Shown here one piece after another: positions 9,571-20,945 of a stretch of 64,000 nucleotides of DNA; within the stretch, counting starts at the first letter, position 1; each line of letters opens with the position of its first letter. The notes beneath the pieces are model-generated. The model made no database searches, was not told the DNA's origin, and worked only from the letters and a program-made list of their open reading frames with translations. Location of the stretch: the NCBI RefSeq assembly GCF_024868665.1, contig NC_079894.1:3435426-3499425 (forward strand), in the 5' to 3' direction. The DNA comes from Triplophysa rosa. Taxonomy: Eukaryota; Chordata; Actinopteri; Cypriniformes; Nemacheilidae. A program made the translations under genes and the position numbers.

Positions 9571-10623
9571 ATGGTTATGTCATATAATAGAATATAACAT
9601 TTGTATATATATATATTATTAACATATATGGTCACCATGTGCAATACCTTATAAAAATGTATCCTATACGTACATTAAATATATGTTCATATATAAATTT
9701 AATATGTGCATTTCAAATATGTTATAAACATATATCTACATATATCCAAAAGATGTAAATATGTGGCAATAATATATTTTCTTATATGTAACATACATGG
9801 CAAGATCACTACTGATATAGGGACATATATGTCATATATTACATTTCCGTATGGGTTCGCTCAATTTAGGGCGGTAAAATAATAATATAGTCCGCTATAA
9901 AGAGATTTCTTCGTCTTTATATTGTCACTCTTTGACAGAGGCTGAGGTTTTCTCTGTGAGAAGCTCAAGAGTCTGCCAAGGATATGTGGGCGGGTCCACA
10001 CCTTCATTCATATACATAAAGTGCTGTTTAAACGAGTATTCGGTTTCAATAAACACACATAGAAACACACATAAATTGTCACTGAGTTCTGCTCACAAAA
10101 CAAGGTCTAAAACTGCGCCCGCATTCCCTCCACAAAAATATGTAGCGGTTTTAGAAACAAATATGGTTCTCCACCAGATCTATCACGATCACATCCATGA
10201 AATGAGTTATTTATTATAACATTTTATTTCCTTAAATTTCAGTTAAGGAATTAGTTTAGCTCAAAGGAAAATACGTATAATAATCGTTATTAAATATACA
10301 TATTTTACTCTCTCTGATTAGTCTCTGATTAGTAATATAAAGCATAACAATACTTGTATGCATTCGTCCAGCGAATGCATCACTGATATTATATACTTTA
10401 CATTATCTCATGGCCATAAGTAACGTGACTTTACCAAACAGGATTTAGAGCAAAGGTAGTGTAAATCAAAACAGTTTAAGTGACCAAGTATATGAGCGGA
10501 ACACAGAAAACCCTTCACAGGTGAATATATATGGTTGTTTATTAAACTGTACTCTACATGGTAAAAATAATGACGATCGCATGAACACAAACAATACATG
10601 AAACACATACGCGCTAGGGAGCG

Positions 10624-10625
<2 letters not shown>
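9571..10625. other. AT-rich, CATATATG-rich sequence; no gene recognised
   Basis: 9590-9850 is dense in alternating TATA/CATATA. 9851-10625 is ordinary AT-rich sequence. A 95-codon ORF (9932-10219) shows no recognisable features. Confidence 0.4.

Positions 10626-10686
<61 letters not shown>
10626..10686. repeat. (GA)n microsatellite
   Basis: About 30 uninterrupted GA units. Confidence 0.97.
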
Positions 10687-10688
<2 letters not shown>

Positions 10689-11111
10689 CATGGCAGCGAC
10701 TTTCTGAACACCAATAAAAATCATCTTTAACAAAGAGGCACAGACTTAAGCAGCTATTCATATCAGTGGTGTAAAGTATTGGAGTAAATGTACTTAGTTA
10801 CTTTACTTAAGTATCTTTTTGGCTACTTTGTAGTTGTACTGAGTATTAAAGATATTAGCAACTTTTACTCTCTACTTAACTACATTTTTGAACAAGTATA
10901 TGTACTCTTTACTCCACTACATTTGTAATGACTAATGCAATTACACATTACATTTTGCATGCACCTATCTTATAATTAATATGCCATTTACAGGGCAATG
11001 AAGGTACTACAATCTTGTGGATTTTGCCTAACTTACAAAAACTTGTCAACATGGCTTCTTTATTGAATATGAGTGCAGTATCAGGTAGATGTCAATCGCT
11101 GGCGGTTTATA

Positions 11112-12135
11112 CACGGTTAGCCCTTACCGCTATTCTACAGTAATATATTGGCAACACTGTTGCCAGCTAGTTACTGTAGGTCACACATCTACAAAAGCTC
11201 TTATTTTTAAAACTAACTCTTCCTAAATGTGCTCTAAACATGTTTGCTCAAAATTTGACCATTTGGTGGGACTATTGCCATGAAGTGATGTAAACCAGTA
11301 AAAAGAATGTATAGTATTTCAATTTTCAAAAGTGCTCTCACACTATATAGACAAATATTAACCTATAGAATGAGTCGGACACAGAGAAATGAACAATCCA
11401 CATATGAATCTCAACAATGGTGACATCAACTGAACAGCTCATGCTGCAATGCATGCTGGGTACATAGTACAAAACTCATTCATGATTGTTTGTCACCATT
11501 GATGAGGTTTGTATGTCAAGTGTCTAACTGTGTCTCAATTGCAAAGAAAGATTTTCTGACAGAGATCTTTCCATTAAACATGTATCACTTTACCAAACAT
11601 ATCTTAATAAATCTTAAATGCTATATTATTATTATTTAATGATTGGATTCTTTCAGATGTATCTTCAGTTACTAAGCAAACATAAAGTTGCGGTTCCTGT
11701 AAAGTCCCTTTCAGTGTTATTGTATAAGTGTACATTTTAAAGCTACAAGAAAGTCAAAGAGTCCAACCAAAGCAAACACTGATCGCCATAATGGTGACTT
11801 AAAACAAATTGAACCACTATGAACTAGAGTTCAATCTCAATAAGATCTTACACAGATGACAGAAATAAAGTGAAAGTGGTGTCTGTAATATGTGAAGATG
11901 TTATTGATGTTTGTTTTTAATTCTCCTCTGGTGAAATCTTGACAGATTTATTGTGTTCATCTGTTATTTACACTGTTCATCTAAGACTGTGTGACTTAAG
12001 TGCGTTAATAGATTCTTTAATAATGTATCTTCAAACAGCCATTGCAGTAGTTTACTGTAAAACACCTACAGTAACTAGCTGGCAACAGTGTTGCCAATAT
12101 ATTACTGTAGAAATGGCAGGTAAGGGCTAACAGTG
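11112..12135. mobile_element. Nonautonomous TIR DNA transposon, TA duplication
   Basis: About 70-bp inverted repeats, beginning CAC[G/T]GTTAGCCCTTACC, lie at 11112-11180 and 12066-12135, flanked by TA. The interior lacks an ORF. It shares a GCAATGCATGCTGGG-containing segment with the larger element at 23732-31882, and both begin CAC[T/G]G, so they look related. Confidence 0.85.
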
Positions 12136-12959
12136 TATGTGAAATGAGGACATGACTGCAGCTGGCCATGAGGCCCAAACCAGCATGTCCAGTGCAAAAA
12201 GGCTTTGACTTTTTAATTCTACTTAACATTATTTTATTTATCTGTTATATTGAAGAGACCTTTTTGAAGGATTTGGTTTACTTATGAGCACTTGAGCTTA
12301 AATGAGACTTAGGGTGTTTGTAATGACGTAGGTTATGGTGTCGACCATGATTTGTTGCAATTTTGAGGTGTTCAGTCTTATTATGATTTAAGAAAATAAA
12401 TGCGATTGCTCTCCTCACGAATCACTGTTTCTTGTTTTTCACTGACAGTGTCTCTTAAGTGTTGAGGACTAGTGCTGCTTTGAGCCTACATTCAGTATGA
12501 GTAAAATACTCAAGTACTGTTAAAATCAGATACTCAAAGATGTCAGAATGGTAAGGGGAAGAACCCAAGCGCAGGCAGGCAGTGAAGGGGTTAAACAAGA
12601 TATATTTATTTACAACAGAACAAGACAAAACAAAAACCCACGATGGGGGAAAATCAACTAAGGATATATATATACACAAAACAAAAGACTTCCCACGTGG
12701 GGGCAAAATGAAAACAAGACAAAGAACTAAACTCAAGGACACGACCAAACGTCTTAAATAATATTAGGCACAAAACTCACAAAACACGAACAGACAAGGA
12801 CCAGGAACACGGGTAACCAGGAACACGGAGGACCAGGAACACGGGTAGACCAGACGGTAGCAGAACAGGGAAACAAAACGACACCATCCAACATATACCG
12901 TAAACCACCTAACGAGCAACAGTGGACATAGGTACAATGAGAAAATATTGATGGAAGTA

Positions 12960-13720
12960 TGTGGGATATTTTTCAGATAAAAGTATGATTTAAATATCAA
13001 TATAATCAATAAGTGTTTTCTTTCATTTGTTTCATTGGGCTGTGTGGTTTTGTCGTGTGCTTTCTGTTTCGCTGGTGGGGGGTTGCTGTGGCAGGCAGGG
13101 AGAACAGAGAAAGTTGGGGTTGGAGTCATAAATTATCTAGATAAACACACACACACAAAGAGTTATAAAGAAAAGAAATAATATGAATCAATCCACTCAT
13201 ATGTTTTAAGTATAATCATGAGTTGTGATGTGTTTTAATGAATCATAGGATTAAGAAACAACGCTATATAATTAAAAACATTAGATGATTGAGTGTTTTC
13301 TTTTTACTAAAGAATGTTAGAATGTTGGTATTTGTCGGCCACAGAGACTGTTTTTAGGAGACCACTCCTTGGGGGAGGGTGTCCCTGGAGAACATTCCTC
13401 AATACTAGCGACTGACCACAGGATGTATGTTTTGAGAAGGTTTTATTTTTCAGGAACTAAGCAGATAAACGTGGCGTATGGTGATTGGTGGAAAGGGAGC
13501 AAAAAGCAGAGGAGGAGTCAGAAGATAGAGCGACGTCACATACTTTATAAATATGGGTGTATTTGAATATTTTGGTTGTTGGCTGTTGGAGAGATTGTGG
13601 AGAGCAACTGACAACCCAAAGCTTTGTTATTCTTTGAAATCTGATTAATAAACTTCAGTTTTGAACTTAAAAGTTTCTCTTCGAATTTTGAACATGCAGG
13701 ACTGCCTCTAAATTGTAACA
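12960..13720 (+). repeat. ERV-1 5' LTR
   Basis: TGTGGGATATT...AACA, about 760 bp, matched by the 3' copy at 19841-20587 with small indels. Contains a TATAAATATGG box near 13545 and an AATAAAC-type signal near 13647. No clear primer-binding site was seen right after it. Confidence 0.85.
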
Positions 13721-16139
13721 GGTACGTGACGTGAATGTTAGCAAGATGAGCGTTTTGAGTTTTGACTCATAAGAAATCGAGAGGGATTCGAAAAAGGAAG
13801 CTACACCATAAAGTGTTCAAGGACCTGGTACTTAAGCATTCAGTAAGAAAATTTTTTGAATGAGCCGACGGAGAAGAATTTATAGAAATAGCTACGAGGT
13901 AATCAGTTTGAAGAAATATGAGAATTCAGGGTTTGGCCTCGAGTGTCTAAAGGATCTGATAAGAAATTTCTTTATATTTGGTGGCAGGATTGATATGAGC
14001 AATCATGGTGGATACCGGAATTTGCAACAAGCATTGACGATCAGTCGAGATAGAAAGCAGTTAATTATCAAACAATATCGTAGTCTGACAACAAAGCTTG
14101 TACTCTCTCGTGGAGAAGAGATAGTTTTGCACTAAAAAGTCTCTTTAATCGAAAAGTTGCACCGTGACTGCCATAAAGTCTCTTAAAACAAGTTTGGATG
14201 TGACCGACGTGATTTAAGGAATCAAGGGATTTGTGCCATTTGTACTGGTCGGAGAAATCGATGATCTTGGTTCGGATCATTGACACAAGAGTGTATTGTG
14301 AACTTATGGGAAAAGGTAGCAGGAAATGACTGTATTTTCAAATCTGAAGTGAGCATAAATGAATATGAATGAATCATCCAAAAAGAATAATAAAAGAGAA
14401 TCTGAAGTGGATCAGAGAAAGAAAGTATGAATATCGTTATTGGCTACGGTAACAAAAGACTAACTGGAGTAAAGCAGCCCGTAAGAAGCATATATATCAA
14501 GAATGGGCATAGACTAGTTGGTCGAGTCCGTATGTGGAAAATTGAGATCGACGAATATAAATGTCTTAGTCGATGTAGAGTTTGAAACGGAATTAGATGC
14601 AAATATAATACAAATGCTAACTAGTTGCTAAGTACTGTGACGTGAATGACATCACAAGTGCTATAGGCGTTTATGCGGACATCGAAGTCTTAGAGACAAC
14701 ATAGTAGGATGTGAAGAGAACAAGGAAGTTGCTGGAGGATGTATGAACAATGGACAATTTTAGCATATGTGCTTGTGAGCGGGATTTTTACAAGAACTAG
14801 TGTAAGAGCTGTGTAATGTTGAAATGACAATTTAAAATGTATGAATATTTGTCACCAGTAAGTGCATGAATGTTCTGATATGTATTGATAGCAAGAAGAC
14901 AAAAGATAAGAAGCGTGCATTAAAAGAATAACATAATGTATGGTAGCATGTATATCGATAACGTCATGGCCTGATTCAATATAAATGATAAACTATAAAT
15001 ATTGTGTGACAAGCAGACTAGAGACCATAATATAAGCAATAACATTTAAAAGTATAGGTTGTGTTGTACATAAAAAAAGTACAATTGGCAGCCTATAAAT
15101 TGCTCCATAAAGGCAAGAAGATAGAAGAGACAAAAATGTCAAAGGGTGTGTGTGCAGAACCACCTCCTTATGTGACCTCTAAGGTCAAATTACCCTAACT
15201 CACAGGAGTTGTAAAAGTTTCTGGAGTTAAGAGATGAAAGACAGATGGGGCCATGTACGACCAAAGAGCAGACAGTAAGGATAGCATAGGAAATAAAAGT
15301 AAAAGCAAACGTTATTAAGGGCAGAGTTAAATAGGAAAATTAAGGAGATAGAAAAGTTTGTGGATAAGACATAAATAATTAAGAAAAAGCAGACCACTAG
15401 CAGGCAGAGAGACAGAGGGAGGAAGGGAAAAAGAGCCATCATTTGATGAAGGAAGGAAGGTGTCACAGGAAATAGATCATTTTAAACCACGGACTGAGAA
15501 ACCTTTATTTTGAAATAAAGATACAGTTTCCAAGAGACCCTATGTGTTCTGGGCCACATCAGACCTTGAGAGGCTAATGGTCACTCTTCCCCTGACATGC
15601 ACAAAGCGGCTGGGAATTGGATTAAGGTGGTATTAGCAAAACAAGGGCAAACTTTCACATCAGAAATTGACAGAGATGTGGACTCTCATTACATGAGTGG
15701 GATTATTTTGATGCACGTGACGCAAGCACTGCATGCTGAATTTCAAGCCATAGAGGACCCTAAGGACACAAAAAGAAAAAAAGGGGAACAGCTTTGAGAA
15801 AGAGAAAACCCAAAGACACACGCCCAGAGACATTAAAACAGAGACTTAAACTCCATGGCACATCTGAGTGAAGTTCTTGGCACCATGTGATTCAAGGCTC
15901 AATAAGAAAATGGATGGGAACAATGAGATATTGGACAGCCTGAACAGAAAAGACTGCCCCCACCAGTCCATGAAACAGCAGCCTGAGGGTGAAAGGGAAA
16001 GGTGATAGTAGACTTTTGAGGTCCAGGTCAAAGCCCAATAAAACCATTACAGAAAAAAAAAAACAAGGATATGTGGAAAGCCCAGTGTAAATATATAAAA
16101 AAAATAAACGAGATGTGACCAACCTTTCCTTATATCAAA
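13721..16139 (+). pseudogene. gag: ERV-1 leader and degenerate gag region
   Basis: No convincing gag domain or zinc knuckle can be read. Short ORFs (13860-14135, 15597-15797) are present but unrecognised. The location between LTR and protease remnant implies leader plus decayed gag. Called by position only. Confidence 0.35.
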
Positions 16140-16420
16140 TCAGACTCGTATTAATCTGTTAGAAAGAGATGCATTGTGTAAATTGGGTCTTCAAATTTGG
16201 CGTTCTACATAAGTATATATAGACATAGACATGAAAGAAACTCAACTGATGATCACTGTGCCAAAAGCAAGCGTGTAAAGGATAGGACAGATAGAGAAAG
16301 ATGTAAGACAAGCAGTTGATAAATGGGCTAAATTCATTGAAACTCAGATTTCTATAGCACAGTTACCGAAATCGGAATTCCACTGTACAATGATAGATGA
16401 CCCCGTGAGAAATTCAAATC
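16140..16420 (+). pseudogene. pro: ERV-1 protease end and PR-RT linker remnant
   Basis: Reads as NLLERDALCKLGLQIW, the closing part of a retroviral protease that also occurs in ERV-2 (NLLGRDALCKLK). About 200 bp on comes FHCTMIDDP, matching PHCTMIYDP of ERV-2. Frames are broken between them. The RT catalytic domain that should follow is absent: the sequence moves within about 200 bp to the post-RT connection. Confidence 0.65.
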
Positions 16421-16535
16421 ATAATAGGTAAACAAGGAACAGCTATAAAATAACTGAGAATGAATTATAAACAAATGGTTCAGCGTAGCAAATTCTGTAC
16501 TAGAAATACTGTATATCCTTATATGTAGGGAAAAA

Positions 16536-19079
16536 TTGGGAAACAACAGATCTAGAACTGATGATGAAAAAAAAAAAAAAATTGCACAAAACCAACCAAG
16601 TGAAAGACATGTTGTCATTTTAGGCCTCACAGGATTTAGCAGACATTACATCCCTATGTATGTCTCACTAACTGCACCCTTGAGACAATTAATCAAAGAA
16701 CAGGGAATGAAGAATCTGAAAGCAGAACTTCAATGGACACAAGAGGCTGAACGGACGTTCATTGACCTCAAGACACAACTGGCACATGCCATGCATCTAA
16801 ATTGTGCTAACTATGATCTACCTTTTTTCCTAGATGCCTCAGAATCTGGCACCAGTGCGCATGGTGTGCTCTTTCAGAGAGACCTGGGTAAGAGGAAAAT
16901 ATTGATGTACGCCAGTGTACTACTCGATTGTGTAGAACAAAGACAACCACTTTGTTCTCGTTTTGCAGCCGGCTTGGCTAAAGTAGTGCATAAAACCGAA
17001 CATATTGTCATGGGTTATCCGTTAACAATTTTGACCACACATTCCATCATGTCATTTGTTAATTCATCATCCTTTACGTTTTCACCATTGAGACAGAGAA
17101 GGATATCCAAAGTTTTGTCCAGCCCAAATCTCACATATACACATGAAGGTATTAATATGGCTGATCTGATGGGAGATGGACAGCCACATGATTGTGCACC
17201 CATCACTGAGAAAGCATCAAAAGTAAGGGAAGATCTGTCCGCGGTGCCATTGACAACCCCACCGAAAGTTATGACATTGTTCACAGATGGTTGTTGTTTC
17301 AGAGCAGAGGATGGAAGTCTGAAGGCAGCCTATGCAGTAGTGGAACAGGTGGGAAGCTCATTAGTGACAAGAGATGCAGGGAAGTTGAAAGGGAAACAGT
17401 CAGCACAGAGAGCAGAGATGATGGCAGTGACAAGAGCCTTGTACTATGCTGGTGAGAATCGTGTGAACATATACTCTGATTCTGCATATGTTGTTACAGC
17501 TGTACATGTTGAATTGCCCTTATGGCAGAGATGTGGTTTCCTTACATCTAATGGTCGACCAATTACACATGCATGTGAAGCCAGAGACCTTTTAGAGGCT
17601 CTGATGATACCCAAGGAAGTGGCAGTAATTAAGTGTTCAGGTCACTCCAAAAGTGACTGTCCCATCACTGATGGTAACAATGCAGCTGATCTGGCTGCCA
17701 AAACTGAAGCTGGCTATGTGCCAACTCAGCAGGTGCTGAGATCTGAGAGAGCTTGTAGTGATCTTTTGCCAAGATTCACTAGAGAATATCTGATAAAGGA
17801 ACAACAGATATCTAGTCCGGAAGAACAATCAGTTTGGTCACAGCATGGAGGCATCTGTGCTAGTGATGGTCTATGGCAAGCACCAGACGGACGTCCGGCA
17901 TTGCCTGTGTCACTGTCCCGCTCAATGTTAAAACAAGCTCATGGTCTCAGCCATGTCAATGATAAACAGATGATGCGTGCTCTTGAACATTGGTGGCATC
18001 CATTTTTGCAATCAATGGTGTCAGGTCACGTGACAAGTTGTTCTATCTGTCAGGAACATAATGTGAAACCCAGTATCAAACCAAAGAAAGGTTCATATCC
18101 TTTGACATCAGGCCCAGGGGAGGAAATTGTGATTGATTTCACGGACATGATCACAAAAGTACATGGTAAATGCTATGTTTTGGTGATTGTTGATTATTTC
18201 ACTGGTTGGCCTGAAGCATATCCTGTCGGCCGAGAGGACAGTACGGCCGTGATAAAGTGTCTAATCAACCATTACATTCCACATTATGGGTTCCCCAGAC
18301 GTGTCAGATCAGATAACGGCACTCACTTTAAAAATGACCATTTGAGGGTTGTTGAACAGGCTCTAGGCCTCACGCATGCGTACGGAGCAGTCCATCATGC
18401 GGAAAGCCAAGGTAAGGTTGAGAGATTGAACTTAACGTTAAAACTAAAATTGGCTAAAATCTGTGCACAGACAAAATTGAACTGGTTATCTGCATTGCCA
18501 ATTGTTTTCATGTCCATCCGTTCTTTTGTTAACAGGATCTCAGGATTTACACCCTTTGAATTGATTACAGGTCGTCAATTTCCAGGTCATAGTACGGCGT
18601 TGAGAGAAGACACCGTGCAACCATTGTCTCATACTGTGTATTTTGATAAACTAACAGATATGATTCGAACCTTTTCCCATCAGGTGACTCCTGTACCAGC
18701 GCAACCCAAGGAACTGCAATCACCAGTCACAACAGACTGGGTCAGGATCAGAAAATTCCGCAGAAAGTGGAATGAACCAAGGTGGTCTCAACCTATACGT
18801 GTGACAGCTGGCACCTCAAATTGTTTGCAACTAAAAGGCAAAGGAGACAATTGGTTCGATTTAACATCCTGTGTAGCTTGTGACCCAAGTTCTAGGTCTC
18901 TTGCTGACACTGGTTTGGACCTGAGAGGACTCAGGTCCAAGAGAGGGAGGATACACAGAGTGGGAACGGTAACACAGACACTGAAATTGCTATTGAACAA
19001 CACCAACAGCTCCAAATTATACACAAAACAGGTGACATTTTCACAAGTCCACACACAGAACCATTGGCTCACTGTGTAA
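16536..19079 (+). CDS. pol: ERV-1 pol: RT connection, RNase H, integrase
   Basis: An 847-codon open frame. The first 28 or so residues are not pol. From LGLTGFSRHYIPMY it shows the RT thumb/connection, then RNase H from about residue 250 (FTDGCC, AEMMAV, YSDSAYV). The integrase HHCC zinc site is at about 470-515 (HGLSHVN, CSICQEHN), and the core has IDFTDM (about 533), SDNGTHF (about 593) and GKVERLN (about 629), giving the D-35-E spacing. The RT catalytic core with its YxDD is missing, so this cannot be a complete polymerase. The RNase H has a retroviral, not gypsy, character. The last 60 codons overlap the macrodomain frame, which lies in the -1 register. Confidence 0.88.
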   Translation: MGNNRSRTDDEKKKKIAQNQPSERHVVILGLTGFSRHYIPMYVSLTAPLRQLIKEQGMKNLKAELQWTQEAERTFIDLKTQLAHAMHLNCANYDLPFFLDASESGTSAHGVLFQRDLGKRKILMYASVLLDCVEQRQPLCSRFAAGLAKVVHKTEHIVMGYPLTILTTHSIMSFVNSSSFTFSPLRQRRISKVLSSPNLTYTHEGINMADLMGDGQPHDCAPITEKASKVREDLSAVPLTTPPKVMTLFTDGCCFRAEDGSLKAAYAVVEQVGSSLVTRDAGKLKGKQSAQRAEMMAVTRALYYAGENRVNIYSDSAYVVTAVHVELPLWQRCGFLTSNGRPITHACEARDLLEALMIPKEVAVIKCSGHSKSDCPITDGNNAADLAAKTEAGYVPTQQVLRSERACSDLLPRFTREYLIKEQQISSPEEQSVWSQHGGICASDGLWQAPDGRPALPVSLSRSMLKQAHGLSHVNDKQMMRALEHWWHPFLQSMVSGHVTSCSICQEHNVKPSIKPKKGSYPLTSGPGEEIVIDFTDMITKVHGKCYVLVIVDYFTGWPEAYPVGREDSTAVIKCLINHYIPHYGFPRRVRSDNGTHFKNDHLRVVEQALGLTHAYGAVHHAESQGKVERLNLTLKLKLAKICAQTKLNWLSALPIVFMSIRSFVNRISGFTPFELITGRQFPGHSTALREDTVQPLSHTVYFDKLTDMIRTFSHQVTPVPAQPKELQSPVTTDWVRIRKFRRKWNEPRWSQPIRVTAGTSNCLQLKGKGDNWFDLTSCVACDPSSRSLADTGLDLRGLRSKRGRIHRVGTVTQTLKLLLNNTNSSKLYTKQVTFSQVHTQNHWLTV

Positions 19080-19411
19080 GTGCTGACTGTGCATACGGAG
19101 CAGGTATAGCTAAACAGTTCAAACAACGATACGGTACACAGAAAGTAATTGATCAAAATAAACAACCAGGTGAATGTGCAGTGACTAAAGAAGAAGACGG
19201 CAGAATTATTTTTCACCTAATAACAAAGAACAATCACTGATTTACCAACTATGACTGTTTCACAAAAAGCCTAAAACACATGAGAGATTGGTGTGTGGCT
19301 ATAGAGTAAAAGAGTCTCGTACCCCGGCTGGGGTGTGGTCTTGATAAACTAGACTTTAAGAAAGTGCAAAAGATTCTGAGTGAAGTGTTCACGGAGTGGA
19401 CATACAAATAA
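18908..19411 (+). pseudogene. OARD1/TARG1-like macrodomain carried by ERV-1
   Basis: In the frame -1 to pol, open from 18908 and read to TAA at 19409-19411, lies a macrodomain resembling OARD1/TARG1, the cellular enzyme that removes ADP-ribose from acidic residues. The segments GDIFTSP (from 19031), LAHCVSAD, GAGIAKQFKQ, HLITK and RLGCGLDKL come in family order and spacing. Human TARG1 uses Lys84 (in its LITK) and Asp125 (in GCGLD) for catalysis; both equivalents are present. Two in-frame stops, TGA at 19238-19240 and TAA at 19307-19309, break it. No Met precedes the domain, so splicing or frameshifting would have been needed. It occupies the usual env position. Confidence 0.85.
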
Positions 19412-19840
19412 CCATTTATTCCTTATAATCAAGTTTTCATTATTGTGTGATTTTGAGTGTTTTTCAATGTTTTTCAATTTTCAGGTTTAACAGTGTATTT
19501 TTAAGAAGTGTTTTCTTACAGGTTTTAAGGTATTAGTTTTTAAGAAGTGTTGATTTGTAAAGATAACAAGACATTACTAGAGAGGGTGAATATAACAGCA
19601 ACAAGATGAAACTGTGGGAAAATGGAGTTGTTTGTGTTTAGGATAATTGCAGGACCATCGTAGGGATAATTTTGGAATACAAAAAGTAAGGAAGGAATAG
19701 ACCGGATGACCCGATAGAATGTGCAATAGAAAGTACACATAAAAGAAGAATCATTACAGTATGCTGATTATAAGTAGAATACATTGGAGAAGATGAAAAA
19801 CATGATTTGTGTGACCTCTTTCGAGGTCAAGAGAGGGAAT
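19412..19840 (+). other. ERV-1 3' noncoding region and polypurine tract
   Basis: AT-rich with no frame; ends in the purine tract GAGGTCAAGAGAGGGAAT (19823-19840) directly before the 3' LTR. Confidence 0.7.
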
Positions 19841-20587
19841 TGTGGGAATATTTTTAGATAAAAGTATGATTTAAATATCAATATAATCAATAAGTGTTTT
19901 CTTTCATTTGTTTCATTGCTGTGTGTTTTGTCTGTGCTTTCTTTTCCTCGTGGGGGTTCTGGGCACAGAGAACAGAAAAGTTGGGGTTGGAGTCTAAATT
20001 ATCTAGATAAACACACACACAAAAGAGTTAAAAGAAAAAAATAATATGAATCAATCCACTGATATGTTCTAAGTATAATCATGAGTTGTGATGTGTTTTA
20101 ATGAATCATAGGATTAAGAAACAACGCTATATAATTAAAAACATTAGATGATTGAGTGTTTTCTTTTTACTAAAAGAATGTTAAGAATGTTGGTATGTTG
20201 TCCGGCCACAATGGACTGTTTTTAGGAGACCACTCCTTGGGGAGGGTGTCCCTGGAGAACATTCCTCAATACTAGCGACTGACCACAGGATGTATGTTTT
20301 GAGAAGGTTTTATTTTTCAGGAACTAAGCAGATAAACGTGGCGTATGGTATTGGTGGAAAGGGAGACAAAAAGCAGAGGAGGAGTCAGAAGATAGAGCGA
20401 CGTCACATACTTTATAAATATGGGTGTATTTGAATATTTTGGTTGTTGGCTGTTGGAGAGATTGTGGAGAGCAACTGACAACCCAAAGCTTTGTTATTCT
20501 TTGAAATCTGATTAATAAACTTCAGTTTTGAACTTAAAAGTTTCTCTTCGAATTTTGAACATGCAGGACTGCCTCTAAAGTCCAACA
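19841..20587 (+). repeat. ERV-1 3' LTR
   Basis: Direct repeat of 12960-13720, differing mainly by short indels in the region near 19915-20040. Ends TCCAACA. Confidence 0.85.
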
Positions 20588-20945
20588 GTATAAATAGAGA
20601 AGACAAACGAGGGATAACGAGCAGGGCAGGTGTAGAACATCAAACACTTAGGGAAGGATAACGAGGAAACGAGAGGAATGGGGCCAATGACAAGACACTG
20701 GAGAGAACGTATATTATTGTCAAACGGACAATAATATGTTTCTCTCCACACATAACCAAAGACTTTGTCATGGCTCTGCTACAGGACCAAGAAAAACATG
20801 ACTAAGGAAGCAGAGCCATGACACAAAGACTTTTACTCAAGTCGTTTTGGAATTGGTGACTTGTAACTTGTAATGGAGTAATTTTCACTGCAAGGTATCT
20901 GTACTTTTACTTAAGTATGGTTTTCAGGTACTCTTTACACCTCTG

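Larger units (their letters stand above)
12960..20587 (+). mobile_element. ERV-1: LTR retroelement with RNase H, integrase and a macrodomain
   Basis: LTRs at 12960-13720 and 19841-20587 bound a 6.1-kb interior. The interior holds a degenerate leader/gag zone, a protease-linker remnant, a pol frame lacking the RT catalytic core and a macrodomain reading frame before the 3' LTR. No env is present. The insertion is in a TGTCATG-family LTR; GTA is repeated at both edges but a full target duplication is not clean. Confidence 0.85.
12541..20823 (-). repeat. Solo LTR (TGTCATG family) split by ERV-1
   Basis: Begins TGTCAGAATGG and ends GCCATGACA, with CAAAGA on both sides (12535-12540, 20824-20829). 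The halves 12541-12959 and 20588-20823 match the unsplit family member at 36501-37046. A TATATA and polyadenylation-type AT-rich block read on the minus strand. Confidence 0.75.
10764..20945. mobile_element. hAT-like nonautonomous element, outer shell of a nest
   Basis: The left end CAGTGGTGTAAAGTA and right end CTTTACACCTCTG are inverted, with long matching subterminal stretches of ACTTAAGTA-type motifs (10764-10930 and 20830-20945). This terminus is common in fish hAT-type nonautonomous elements. Without the insertions at 11112-12135 and 12541-20823 the element would be under 1 kb. The flanking 8 bp (ATTCATAT versus TATTCTAT) are not a clean duplication. Confidence 0.7.

Noticed and set aside
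10408..10761. Minus-strand ORFs with Ser-Leu repeats
   Set aside because: Translation of the (GA)n microsatellite.
18908..19079. Programmed -1 frameshift site between pol and the macrodomain
   Set aside because: No convincing X-XXY-YYZ slippery heptamer was found in the overlap; splicing is equally possible.
18788..19216. 142-codon minus-strand ORF opposite the macrodomain
   Set aside because: No recognisable motif; shadow of the pol and macrodomain frames.
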